A stretch of DNA of 64,000 nt from an uncultured Clostridia bacterium (GTDB taxonomy: Bacteria; Bacillota; Clostridia; Oscillospirales; Acutalibacteraceae), in contig CAKZZL010000029.1 in assembly GCA_937884995.1 (NCBI GenBank), positions 1 to 64,000 of the forward strand, in the 5' to 3' direction. A program made the translations under genes and the position numbers. Below are positions 1 to 8,536 of the stretch, one piece after another. Within the stretch, counting starts at the first letter, position 1. Each line of letters begins with the position of its first letter. Below the pieces are notes generated by a model, which saw nothing but the letters and a program-made list of their open reading frames with translations, was not told the DNA's origin and did not search any database.

Positions 1-311
1 GACGCAGGAATACTATATGTAGTATTTATTTCCGTTGAATCTATGGTAACAGGATTCGTCCATTTGAAGATTGCTGTTTTTGTATATGGATTATGATGAG
101 GAGGCGAATAACCCTGATTTAAATTAGTGCCTGTCCCCATTACATCCCAAATTCCTGTGCCTAAATGATTATTAGAGTCTTCTATATCACGGGGATAAAA
201 ATCCGGTGCACCAAGTACATGTCCTAGTTCATGACATATTGTCCCGATAGATGTAATGTACGTTTCATTATTGCCCAATTTTTCAGGTGTCATTATAAAA
301 TCAGAAATATA
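1..311 (-). pseudogene. 5'-truncated M6-family metalloprotease fragment (runs off window start)
   Basis: Reading the minus strand, an open frame runs from an in-frame TAA at 312-314 to the window edge. It contains ICHELGHVLGAPDFYP, the HExxHxxGxxD zinc site of M6 (immune inhibitor A-like) secreted peptidases, then GTGIWDVMGTG, the Met-turn region of that family. The first ATG is at 291-293, only about 20 residues before the zinc site. Family members have a signal peptide, a prodomain and much of the catalytic domain before this point, so the N-terminal part is missing. The 3' end lies outside the window. The fragment runs head-to-head into the ribosome site of the next gene with almost no intergenic space. 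It is either a decayed gene or an assembly junction. Confidence 0.7.
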
Positions 312-331
312 TTAAAATAGGAGGCAAATGT

Positions 332-1450
332 ATGTCAAGATCCAAGAAAATAATCGGTCTTGTATTAGCAGTAGTGATGATATTAAGCACGCTGACTGTT
401 GCTTTTGCTGAAGCATATAATCCAGATGATCTTACAGCTTCCATTACAATTGCAGCAACAGAGACAACTCTCGAACCGGGAGAAACAGCTACAATCACTG
501 TTACAGCAACAACTAATTATTATGTTTCAACATTCCGTATTCCGGTATTTTATGATAATGCATATATTTCAGTTTCTAACATTACTGCTCCAATCACAGG
601 CAGCGCAGGAACAACAGGAGACAGTTCATATTATACAGGAACGGGACTTAGTTCAACTGATACGGGTATAGTTGCAGTTAACTATGTCGCTGATTTCGGT
701 GATTCACTTAGCATACTGAATAATACGACCGTTTTAACATTTACAATTACTGCTCTTTCCACAACAAACGTTACTGATGTTATCAGATGCGAATCTGGTT
801 CAATAAAGACATCAACTAATCCTAACGGCGCTTTATATATCGGTGCTAATAGTAGCGGAAACGGCACAATGGACAGCACAGGACTTAATAACGAAAACAT
901 CGACATTTCTAATGCCAGTGTTACGATTACAATCCCCGGTGGCGGAACACCCGAACTTATTCTTACAGCTACTGGCACATCATACGGAACAGTAATTGAC
1001 AGAGTATCAACATGTAATGCTGACGGTTTTGTTTATGGTATTCCGGTAGATGAAGGTGCAAGTATTGTCGATTATGTTACAACGGATTACGGTTCAGTTA
1101 ATGTTGTAACTAATGGTCAGGGACTTGAATCTACTGGTGCAGAAATTCAGCTCATTGATACAGACGGATCAACAGTTCTTGAAACATATTATTTTGTAAT
1201 GATAGGTGATGTTAACGGTGATGGATTTATAGATGCCGTTGACGCCAGTGCTGTTGATGCAGTTGGTTCATATTCCGACTTTTCGTTTGATGCAACTGAC
1301 GGTAGTGCAGAAGGTTTAGCTGCAGATACCAATGGTGATGGATTTATAGACGCCGTTGACGCTAGTGCTGTTGAAGCAGTTGCTTCATATACAGACTTCC
1401 CGTCACAGCAAGACTTAGCTACAGCTGTTGCTGCCGGACGTGGCATTTAA
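332..1450 (+). CDS. Secreted protein with cohesin-like domain and C-terminal type I dockerin
   Basis: 372 aa, ATG preceded by AGGAGG. Residues 1-27 form a signal peptide (hydrophobic core, then VAFA). Residues about 35-200 are beta-rich and Thr/Ser-rich with a cohesin-like opening (LEPGETATITVTA, then FRIPVFYDNAYISV). The C-terminus carries a two-repeat dockerin: DVNGDGFIDAVDASAV from residue 293 and DTNGDGFIDAVDASAV from residue 332, each a Ca-binding loop plus helix. Dockerins bind cohesins to assemble cellulosome-like or surface complexes. No catalytic domain is visible, so a scaffold or adhesin-like role is likelier than an enzyme. The next gene encodes a related secreted protein without the dockerin. 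Confidence 0.75.
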   Translation: MSRSKKIIGLVLAVVMILSTLTVAFAEAYNPDDLTASITIAATETTLEPGETATITVTATTNYYVSTFRIPVFYDNAYISVSNITAPITGSAGTTGDSSYYTGTGLSSTDTGIVAVNYVADFGDSLSILNNTTVLTFTITALSTTNVTDVIRCESGSIKTSTNPNGALYIGANSSGNGTMDSTGLNNENIDISNASVTITIPGGGTPELILTATGTSYGTVIDRVSTCNADGFVYGIPVDEGASIVDYVTTDYGSVNVVTNGQGLESTGAEIQLIDTDGSTVLETYYFVMIGDVNGDGFIDAVDASAVDAVGSYSDFSFDATDGSAEGLAADTNGDGFIDAVDASAVEAVASYTDFPSQQDLATAVAAGRGI

Positions 1451-1487
1451 CAGTTAGGGCTCAAAGATATTTATTGGAGGAAAAAAC

Positions 1488-2708
1488 ATGAAGATGGCAA
1501 AAAAAATACTGTCAGTCGTTTTGATTGTTTCTTTGTTATGCTCAGTTTTTGCTCTTGTTTCTAGTGCATTAGATGTTCCGACTTATGCTCCAACTAACAC
1601 AAGTGGTGACTGTAAAATTGTTGCTACTGCAAAGAACGCTTCAACTTCTGCAGCTATCACAACTGTTGCACCAGGAGATGTTATCGCTTTAAGCATGGAA
1701 ATCCAGAGTTTAAACTATACAACAAATATGTATGCATTCCAGTTTGCTGTTCCGTATAACAATACTCAGCTTACTCCTTGCTCAAGCGATGGAACAATTA
1801 CTTCACCGACAAACACACAGTTCAGAGTTTGGACTGGAGATTGCGTGAACTGGGCGAAAGAAACAGCTACAGTTAACTTTAACTATGCATTTGCAACTCA
1901 GTGCGCTAGTTACTTAACAAGCACTGAACAGACATACTACAACAAAGCAGCTTTGGTAATGGGCACATTGGCAGCTGACATGGGTCTTGATACAACTGCA
2001 AGATGGGATACTACGCAGGGAGCCTTCATTACAATGTATTTCAAAGTATTAGATACAGCAGTAGTAGGCGAAGACATTTGGGTAGGTATTCATGAAGCTG
2101 CATTCCTTAGACAAAGTGCTATGTTTAACTATGACAATGCAGGAAGAATTGCTGCAGCTGATTACGATTTTTCAAAATCAATGGTTAAACTTACAGTTGC
2201 TTCTGCAGCAACAATGGAAGTTAACCCAATAGAAAATGCTCTCCATGGCTATGGTAATATCAGATTCAAGACAAACGCTACAGGTACAGAAGTTGCTGAT
2301 ACATTTGATATTCGTGTTATGTCATCTATAACTAATGTTGCTGAGCTTTATGCTGATGAAAATGAATTCAAAAATGATATAGCAGATATCGGTTTTGTAT
2401 TCTCAGCTTCAGAAATGACAGCAGAAACAGCAAAAACAGTAGCAGAAGGCGGAACAGAATCCGGCGTTACCAAGAAATCTCTTGATGATCAGTACCTGCA
2501 GAGAGTAACAGCAGGCAGCGAGTACAAGTTCTCTTGTATGATAACTGATATTAATTATAGTGATGTAGATAGCACACTTTATGCTTATGCGTATGTTCAG
2601 ACTACAACAAATGGATATTTCTATTATCCTGCAGTTGTAAGTGTATCATACTCAACGCTCTACAACACATATGTTGATGCATTCAAAGCTGATCAAGGTA
2701 TTGCTTAA
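1488..2708 (+). CDS. Secreted cohesin-like domain protein, function unknown
   Basis: 406 aa with GGAGG 8 nt before the ATG. Residues 1-27 are a signal peptide (KKILSVVLIVSLLCSVFALV, then SSA). Residues about 35-240 look like a cohesin-type beta sandwich: a VAPGDVIALSMEI opening and YAFQFAVPYNNTQLTP, similar in layout to the upstream dockerin protein. Residues 240-406 are a second beta-rich domain with no family I recognise. No LPXTG or dockerin is visible at the C-terminus. It lies 37 bp after the dockerin gene and 19 bp before the small peptide gene, so the three probably form one operon closed by the terminator at 2874. A surface or scaffold role is inferred from the fold only. Confidence 0.6.
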   Translation: MKMAKKILSVVLIVSLLCSVFALVSSALDVPTYAPTNTSGDCKIVATAKNASTSAAITTVAPGDVIALSMEIQSLNYTTNMYAFQFAVPYNNTQLTPCSSDGTITSPTNTQFRVWTGDCVNWAKETATVNFNYAFATQCASYLTSTEQTYYNKAALVMGTLAADMGLDTTARWDTTQGAFITMYFKVLDTAVVGEDIWVGIHEAAFLRQSAMFNYDNAGRIAAADYDFSKSMVKLTVASAATMEVNPIENALHGYGNIRFKTNATGTEVADTFDIRVMSSITNVAELYADENEFKNDIADIGFVFSASEMTAETAKTVAEGGTESGVTKKSLDDQYLQRVTAGSEYKFSCMITDINYSDVDSTLYAYAYVQTTTNGYFYYPAVVSVSYSTLYNTYVDAFKADQGIA

Positions 2709-2727
2709 TTGAAAGGAGTAATAAAAT

Positions 2728-2847
2728 ATGCGTGAATATATAGCACCTGATTTTGATATCACAGTATATGAAATCGAAGATGTAATTACTGTTTCAATTG
2801 GCGATGGCGATCCGAACCCAGGCGGAGGCGGCTGGTACGGCGGCTGA
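2728..2847 (+). CDS. 39-aa Gly-rich peptide, candidate modified-peptide precursor
   Basis: Short reading frame with a strong ribosome site (AAAGGAGT, 8-9 nt before ATG), directly after the cohesin-like gene and before a strong terminator. The N-terminal part MREYIAPDFDITVYEIEDVI is acidic and leader-like. It is followed by TVSIGDGD and a Gly/aromatic tail NPGGGGWYGG. There is no hydrophobic signal peptide. From memory, short genes with a similar Y-x-A/P-P ... D-V-I-T pattern recur in gut Clostridia; that is not checked. A ribosomally made, modified peptide is one possibility; a small unmodified partner of the secreted proteins is another. No modification enzyme is adjacent. Confidence 0.5.
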   Translation: MREYIAPDFDITVYEIEDVITVSIGDGDPNPGGGGWYGG

Positions 2848-2873
2848 TAGATATCAGATAATTGTTTAATGAG

Positions 2874-2901
2874 ACCCCGACTTTGTGTCGGGGTTTTCTT
2901 T
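2874..2901 (+). terminator. Rho-independent terminator after the peptide gene
   Basis: Perfect 8-bp stem ACCCCGAC / GTCGGGGT with a TTTGT loop, followed by TTTCTTTAT. It ends the dockerin/cohesin/peptide unit and rules out upstream starts of the FHA gene that fall inside it. Confidence 0.9.
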
Positions 2902-2977
2902 ATCCCTATTCTTGATTTTTTTGCTAAAATCGTTATTATATATATGTAAACAAATTACAACAACGGAGCTGATTTTC

Positions 2978-3697
2978 TTGGAGAACCTGGAATATATCAT
3001 GCGCTATATCTTGTCGGCACTCGCTATTTCAGTTATATTGAACTGCGTTTGGTCGCTTATACGTGTTCGTCCGAAAAGAAAAGTTTATGCTGTTCTTGTG
3101 GATATGGCCAATAAAAGAGAATATCCCCTCACAATGTATGAAAACACTATCGGCAGGAAAAAATCCTCGGATATTGTATTCGACAACAACACTGTTTCGA
3201 GAGGTCATGCCGTAATTGCTCTGAGAAAAGACGGCTTTTATGTTTTTGACACAGAATCAAAATCAGGCGTATATGTTAATGGACAAAAAATTGAGTATAA
3301 GGCAAAGCTGAAAAATGAAGATGTGATCGCATTCGGTACAGCTATTATGAAACTGTATATTGCAGATGAGGCTGCCAACGATATTCGGGAAAAGAGGGAC
3401 AAAAATGATGCCTTTACTCCCTGCCTCATAAACCAGGCAGACAATTCTGTTTTTGTTATAGATGGGGAATATATTACATTAGGGCGTGCAAAGGGAAGCA
3501 ATGTTGAGATGTCAGCTTCATATGTTTCCAGAAAGCATGCAAGTATAGAAAAATTTGAAGATAAATGGGTACTCAAAGACTTTGGTTCTGTTGAGCCGAC
3601 TTTGGTCAACGGCAAGAAGGTACCGGGACAGATTGTTCTTAAAGCCGGCGATATAATAAGCATCGGAGATTATAAATTTAAATTTGCGAAAAAATAA
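2978..3697 (+). CDS. Membrane-anchored protein with two FHA domains
   Basis: About 239 aa. One hydrophobic segment near the N-terminus (YILSALAISVILNCVWSLI) is followed by two forkhead-associated domains. The first has TIGRKKSSDIVFDNNTVSRGHA; the second has TLGRAKGSNV then SYVSRKHASIEKF. Both keep the G-R ... S-R-x-H core that binds phosphothreonine. A TTG at 2978 has CGGAG 9 nt upstream and is taken as the start; ATG 2999 is the alternative. A weak promoter (TTGATT 2912, TATTAT 2934) fits either. It sits just before an FtsW/RodA and a class B PBP gene, the order known from clusters where FHA proteins link Ser/Thr kinase signals to wall synthesis; no kinase is seen in this window. Confidence 0.8.
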   Translation: MENLEYIMRYILSALAISVILNCVWSLIRVRPKRKVYAVLVDMANKREYPLTMYENTIGRKKSSDIVFDNNTVSRGHAVIALRKDGFYVFDTESKSGVYVNGQKIEYKAKLKNEDVIAFGTAIMKLYIADEAANDIREKRDKNDAFTPCLINQADNSVFVIDGEYITLGRAKGSNVEMSASYVSRKHASIEKFEDKWVLKDFGSVEPTLVNGKKVPGQIVLKAGDIISIGDYKFKFAKK

Positions 3698-3718
3698 AAA
3701 AGAAGGGAGAGAGAAAAT

Positions 3719-4954
3719 ATGAAAAAGACAGGAAAGTATGTCAATCTTGCATTTGCACTTTTGGTTATTACTGTCTTTCAGCTTACATGTGCTTTGACTC
3801 TTCTCTCTCAGGCAGAAGCCGAATACAGAATGAATATAGCGATAACGTTTGGTATATATATTCTTGCAGAATATATTTACTTTATCGGCGCCCGCCTTAT
3901 ACTTAAAAGAAAAGGCTTTGAGGTCGAATTAATAGCGTTTCTTTTGACTTCTGTCGGCCTTTCCATTACTGCAAGTGTATATCCTTCTCTTTGCATAAAG
4001 CAGCTCATAGCTGTTCTCATAGGTGTAGCAGGATTTATTGTGCTACAGTGGATTTTAAGAGATTTAAAATTATGCATGGCATTAAGGATACCTGCTGCAA
4101 TAGCAGCAATCGGCCTTTTAGCACTTACTTTGCTTCTTGCAAAAGTAACAAACGGTGCAAAGAACTGGCTGTATATAGGGGGGATATCAATTCAACCTTC
4201 TGAGATAGTAAAAGTCATATTTATATTTGTAGGCGCTGCAACACTGGAAAAACTGCAATCGAATAAGAGTCTTACTAAGTTCATTATCTTTTCTCTTGCT
4301 TGTGTGGGCTGCTTGTTTTTGATGTATGACTTCGGAACAGCTCTCATTTTCTTCTTTACATTCCTGCTTATTGCGTTTATGAGATCTGGAGATTTCCGGA
4401 CAATATTGCTGCTCTCTGCCGGGGCTCTTATGGGAGCAATACTTATTCTCACGTTCAAGCCATATGTAGCAAAACGCTTTACTGCATACAGGCATGTTTG
4501 GGAATATTTCGATACGACCGGATATCAGCAAACAAGAGTCATGATTTATTCTGCTTCAGGAGGTCTTTTTGGTGTAGGCCTTGGAAACGGAAAACTGAGA
4601 GACGTATTTGCTGCTACCGAGGACCTGATATTTGGTGTAGTATCCGAAGAATTCGGATGGATAGTTGCTGCTATAATTTTGTTATCATATGTTGCTCTTT
4701 TGGTCTATTCAATACACCATTCAAGGTATGCAAGATCATCATTTTATGCAATAGCTGCATGCGCATCCGCCGCACTTATGCTTTTCCAGGCATCACTTAA
4801 TGTCTTTGGTGTTAATGATCTTTTACCGCTTACAGGTGTTACTTTGCCTTTTGTAAGCAGAGGCGGTTCTTCGGTTATTGGCTGCTGGATGCTTCTCGCC
4901 TTTATTAAGGCGGTTGACAGGAGTACATACAGATACGGAGGTGTTCGCCAGTGA
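3719..4954 (+). CDS. FtsW/RodA/SpoVE-family peptidoglycan glycosyltransferase
   Basis: 411 aa multi-pass membrane protein of the SEDS family, which polymerises lipid II into glycan strands together with a class B PBP. About ten hydrophobic segments are visible. Family landmarks include GAKNWLYIGGISIQPSEIVK, GYQQTRVMIYSASGGLFG-type periplasmic loop residues, FGVVSEEFGWI and LTGVTLPFVSRGGSS near the C-terminus. GGGAGAG-like ribosome site before ATG. Its stop overlaps the start of the PBP gene by 4 bp (GTGA), so the two are translationally coupled, as expected for a SEDS-PBP pair. Whether it serves division or elongation cannot be told from sequence. Confidence 0.93.
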   Translation: MKKTGKYVNLAFALLVITVFQLTCALTLLSQAEAEYRMNIAITFGIYILAEYIYFIGARLILKRKGFEVELIAFLLTSVGLSITASVYPSLCIKQLIAVLIGVAGFIVLQWILRDLKLCMALRIPAAIAAIGLLALTLLLAKVTNGAKNWLYIGGISIQPSEIVKVIFIFVGAATLEKLQSNKSLTKFIIFSLACVGCLFLMYDFGTALIFFFTFLLIAFMRSGDFRTILLLSAGALMGAILILTFKPYVAKRFTAYRHVWEYFDTTGYQQTRVMIYSASGGLFGVGLGNGKLRDVFAATEDLIFGVVSEEFGWIVAAIILLSYVALLVYSIHHSRYARSSFYAIAACASAALMLFQASLNVFGVNDLLPLTGVTLPFVSRGGSSVIGCWMLLAFIKAVDRSTYRYGGVRQ

Positions 4955-6342
4955 AAACGATATCAAGACGCGCACTTATCCTATATCTCCTCATAGCCGC
5001 ATTCCTGGCCGGCATCGTTATTTTGTATTTTAATCTCATAAGTAATGCAAACAGCTGGGCAATGAACAAAGTTAATGCCCACCTTTACTCAAACGGTGCA
5101 TTGTCAACGGCCGGAGATATATTAGACAGAGACGGTACCGTTCTTGCCACAAGCAAAGACGGAAAGAGAGTATATTGCGGGGACACCACAATGAGAAAGG
5201 CAGTGCTTCATACAGTAGGTGATGATGCAGGATATATTTCGAGTGGTGTACAGACATCTTTTAAGGATGAACTTACGGGATATACATTGCTTGATGGTGT
5301 ATATAACCTGAAAAGATACGGCAAGGGCAACAGCCTCAGTCTGACAATAGATGCAGATTTATGTAAAACTGCATATGAGGCTCTGGGCAGTTACCATGGT
5401 CTTGTAGGTGTCATGAACTATAAGACGGGGGCGATAGTTGCTTTGGTGTCCACTCCAAGCTATGATGTCATTAATAAGCCAAATGATATTGATACGGATA
5501 CAAGTGGCAAATATGAAGGAATATATATGAACCGTTTCTTTACAGGACTTTACACTCCCGGTTCAACTTTCAAGATCGTCACTGCCGCATCTGCTATTGA
5601 AAATATTTCTGATATTTATACAAGAACCTTCACTTGCAATGGTAAAATTCAGATTGGTAACGGATATGTCATATGCAACGGCGTTCACGGCGAACAAAGT
5701 TTTGAAAAGGCGCTTAATAACTCATGCAATTGTGCTTTTGCCGAAATAGCAAAAGAACTCGGGGGAGATAAACTCACGCAGACTGCAAATGAGATGGGCT
5801 TTAATAAAAAGATAGAAAATATAGACGGAAAAATCAAATGCAGTAAATCAAAGCTTGATTTATCAAATGCCGAAGAGCTTGATATAGGCTGGGCGGGAAT
5901 AGGCCAATATACAACAGTTATTAATCCCTGCCAGATGCTGATGACCGTTTGCGGTATAGCAAACGGAGGCAAAGCCATGAAGCCTTACCTCATTAAAGAA
6001 ATAAAGTCTCCGAAAGGCAGGACTATATCTACGACAGTGCCATCGGAATACGGGCAGATCCTTAATTATGAGACTGCAACAAAATTATCAGCTTTGTTAA
6101 GGTCAAATGTTGAAAATGAGTACGGTGACTGGCGCTTTTCCGGCCTTGAAATGTGCGGAAAGACAGGAACGGCAGAAGTCAGTGACAATGAAGGTGCCAG
6201 ACCGAATGCTCTTTTTGTGGGATATTCAACTAACGAAAGTTATCCTTATGCAATAATTGTCGTTGTCGAGGATTCAACATATAGTATAAAAACGGCAGTG
6301 CCTATTGCTACAAAAGTGATGGCTGCCCTTAAAAACCAATAA
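4951..6342 (+). CDS. Class B penicillin-binding protein (transpeptidase)
   Basis: 463 aa, GTG start overlapping the preceding stop, GGAGG-like site upstream. One N-terminal membrane anchor (residues about 8-30), a short dimerisation/pedestal region, then the transpeptidase domain. Catalytic motifs are complete: S205-T-F-K208 in TPGSTFK, S258-C-N260, and K404-T-G-T. It cross-links peptidoglycan stems and is the beta-lactam target. It is shorter than PBP2/PBP3 homologues and resembles the PbpA type found next to FtsW and FHA genes. Followed by a strong terminator that closes the three-gene unit. Confidence 0.93.
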   Translation: MKTISRRALILYLLIAAFLAGIVILYFNLISNANSWAMNKVNAHLYSNGALSTAGDILDRDGTVLATSKDGKRVYCGDTTMRKAVLHTVGDDAGYISSGVQTSFKDELTGYTLLDGVYNLKRYGKGNSLSLTIDADLCKTAYEALGSYHGLVGVMNYKTGAIVALVSTPSYDVINKPNDIDTDTSGKYEGIYMNRFFTGLYTPGSTFKIVTAASAIENISDIYTRTFTCNGKIQIGNGYVICNGVHGEQSFEKALNNSCNCAFAEIAKELGGDKLTQTANEMGFNKKIENIDGKIKCSKSKLDLSNAEELDIGWAGIGQYTTVINPCQMLMTVCGIANGGKAMKPYLIKEIKSPKGRTISTTVPSEYGQILNYETATKLSALLRSNVENEYGDWRFSGLEMCGKTGTAEVSDNEGARPNALFVGYSTNESYPYAIIVVVEDSTYSIKTAVPIATKVMAALKNQ

Positions 6343-6361
6343 ATACAGTTAAAAAACAACT

Positions 6362-6393
6362 AAAGCCGATAGGGTTTTCCTACCGGCTTTTAA
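6362..6393 (+). terminator. Rho-independent terminator
   Basis: Stem AAAGCCG-A-TAGG / CCTA-C-CGGCTTT with a GTTTT loop and T-rich tail. Lies between convergent genes and can serve the PBP unit. Confidence 0.85.
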
Positions 6394-6423
6394 CTTACTG
6401 TCACTTGTATATATAAAGGTATC

Positions 6424-7143
6424 TTATAAGTCTGAGTTTGATATTACTTTTTCAGGATTTTCAACTACACATTTATATACCATATTTTTGTCAATACCTT
6501 CAGGCAGTCTTGAGAACTTTTCTCTGAGTTCCAGGTTTCTGTGCCTTGGGTCATGTGCATCTGATGCTATAAACTGCGCATATCCACTTTCTACCAAATC
6601 CGAAGACATGCGCTGGGCGGACCTGCCGAGATTTCCTATAAGGCTGTCAATGTTGACCTGGAGATGGCATCCGAGATCCAGTATATCGTCGATTATCTCA
6701 GGATGGTCATGGAATTGATAATATCTTTCCGGATGGGCCAATATCGGCTCATATCCCCTTGAACAAAGCTCGTCAAGCATATATATAGATGAGTCAAAGT
6801 CGTAAGGACCCAGTGGGAATTCACATAGCATGTATCTTGAGTTGTTTATTGTAAGTCCGTCCAGGTCGCCTGCCGTGAAGACCTTTTTATTTAAATAGAG
6901 CTCGCATCCGCCGTATATTTTAACGTCAATCTTTTCTATTTCAAGTTCCTGCTGGATTTCCCCTATGCGGATATCACGCAATATTAAAAAGTCTTCCACT
7001 GACTCATATTTGTTAAAATGCGGAGTTGCAACGATTGCAGTGCAGCCGTTTTCATAAGCCTGACTGCAAAGTGCAACAGACTCTTCGATGCCGGATGCTC
7101 CGTCATCTATATCGAAGATTATATGGCTGTGTATATCAATCAT
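6424..7143 (-). CDS. CpsB/YwqE-type PHP-domain protein-tyrosine phosphatase
   Basis: 239 aa. The start MIDIHSHIIFDIDDGA is diagnostic for the CpsB/CapC/YwqE branch of the PHP superfamily. Further metal-ligand residues are seen in VATPHFNKY, GCELYLN, LAHPERY and IASDAHDP. These manganese enzymes dephosphorylate the tyrosine-rich tail of bacterial tyrosine autokinases that control capsule or exopolysaccharide export. Such a kinase with a Tyr-rich tail is encoded at 57.1-58.6 kb, so the two may be a separated pair (inference). ATG overlaps the stop of the upstream permease gene by 4 bp, giving a two-gene minus-strand operon. Confidence 0.9.
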   Translation of the reverse strand: MIDIHSHIIFDIDDGASGIEESVALCSQAYENGCTAIVATPHFNKYESVEDFLILRDIRIGEIQQELEIEKIDVKIYGGCELYLNKKVFTAGDLDGLTINNSRYMLCEFPLGPYDFDSSIYMLDELCSRGYEPILAHPERYYQFHDHPEIIDDILDLGCHLQVNIDSLIGNLGRSAQRMSSDLVESGYAQFIASDAHDPRHRNLELREKFSRLPEGIDKNMVYKCVVENPEKVISNSDL

Positions 7144-8312
7144 TTCTTTGCCTTTATCTCCTTTTCCTCTTTTTTCGGATCTGTCTTGAAAATGTGTATA
7201 AAGCCTTCATCGTTTAAAAGTTTTATCATAACAAGAGTTATGGGAAGGATAAATATTCCGAGAACGCCGAAAATCTGTGAGCCAATATACATGGATATGA
7301 TGGTCGCAAAGGCCGGAATTCCAAGCTGGTTTGCAACCAGTTTCGGCTCGATGATCTGCCGTATTATAGTTATAATCACGTACATGATGAGAATGCCGGC
7401 TGCAAGCCCGTAGTTGCCGCTGAAGAGTTGGTAAATGGCCCAGGGAACAAGAATCGTGCCTGTGCCCAGTATCGGTATTATATCTATAAGGGCGATTATG
7501 AAGGAGATGATGAATATGTAACCGCCTTTATACAGATGCATAAGCTTTAAGATTCCCAGTCCAAGTGACAATTCACAAAAAGTAATTGTGATTATGAGAA
7601 GGTAAGCTTTTGCCATTCTTCCGAGAGAGGGAACAAGAAGTTGTTTTGCGCGGATTATTGTATCTCTTGTATCGGGATTAAAGAGAGACAAGAATGAACT
7701 CCTTACTGTTTTGAAATCTGATGTCATGAAACAACATGCCACTATTGCCATAACTATAGCTATAAGGGTGGAGGGAATCTGCTTTGCTGTGTCCCAGAGA
7801 CTGGAAAGTGGCGATGAAAGAAGGGTCGGCAAAGAGAAGGAAGATGCATCGCTGCGTTCACTTTCACCAAGGGCTGTGCTGAGTTTGTCGCTGATATAGC
7901 CGGTTATGCTTGACTCAAGGCTGTCAGGTAAAAACTTTAAGTGAGAACTGATGAAATTTTCCGCTTTTGTCAAAAAAGTCGGTATATCCTGAAGCTGGAG
8001 CATCAGATATTTCGCAAATCCCTTAACTTCGCTTCCCAGCCTTACAACAAGCAGGCTCGAAAGGAAGAGTAAGATTATCGTTGCGAGCATAACCATGAAA
8101 ACGGAAACCGGGCCTCTTTTTAGGGGTGTCTTTTTGCAAATAAAGTTAACAGGATGCTGCAAAAGATAAGCAACAAAGAGTGCTATTACAAAGGGTAAAA
8201 GGAGACCGAATGCGTATTTCATGAAAAGATAAAAAAGAGCAATTACAATTGCGATGTATATTACATTTATTATGAACTTTCTTTTCTTTTCGGTTGGATT
8301 AAAAGTTGACAT
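7140..8312 (-). CDS. AI-2E family transporter (PerM/YdiK-like permease)
   Basis: 390 aa with about eight hydrophobic segments: paired helices at the N-terminus (LFYLFMKYAFGLLLPFVIAL), a central extended region, then the family signature IIDIIPILGTG-like segment (LIDIIPILGTGTILVPWAIY) and IIRQIIEPKLVANQLGI. Homologues have been linked to AI-2 export, Na/H exchange or simply left uncharacterised, so the substrate is open. Start ATG with AGAGG upstream. The C-terminal tail is Lys/Glu-rich. Divergent from hom; the 224-bp gap between them is AT-rich with no riboswitch that I recognise. Confidence 0.85.
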   Translation of the reverse strand: MSTFNPTEKKRKFIINVIYIAIVIALFYLFMKYAFGLLLPFVIALFVAYLLQHPVNFICKKTPLKRGPVSVFMVMLATIILLFLSSLLVVRLGSEVKGFAKYLMLQLQDIPTFLTKAENFISSHLKFLPDSLESSITGYISDKLSTALGESERSDASSFSLPTLLSSPLSSLWDTAKQIPSTLIAIVMAIVACCFMTSDFKTVRSSFLSLFNPDTRDTIIRAKQLLVPSLGRMAKAYLLIITITFCELSLGLGILKLMHLYKGGYIFIISFIIALIDIIPILGTGTILVPWAIYQLFSGNYGLAAGILIMYVIITIIRQIIEPKLVANQLGIPAFATIISMYIGSQIFGVLGIFILPITLVMIKLLNDEGFIHIFKTDPKKEEKEIKAKK

Positions 8313-8536
8313 AGGATACCTCTGAAAATGTAAATATATATGGATATATTTTGTCTATATGTTAATATATTAACCTATTTTTCGGTCAACTACAACAAAA
8401 TTTGCGAAATTATGTTAACTTTTCTAAATTTTGAGAAAAATTTCCCCCTTTTATATTGCTTATTGCCCCTTTTATACTCGCCTTTTATATGTTAAAATAT
8501 ATCGTATAAAAATATCATCGTTTGAGAGGAAAGACA

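Noticed and set aside
2885..2977. Longer N-terminus for the FHA protein from GTG 2885
   Set aside because: It starts inside the terminator hairpin and upstream of the promoter; the added sequence is T-rich read-through.
8313..8536. Possible riboswitch or T-box upstream of homoserine dehydrogenase
   Set aside because: No T-box or lysine-riboswitch motif and no terminator found; only AT-rich promoter-like DNA.
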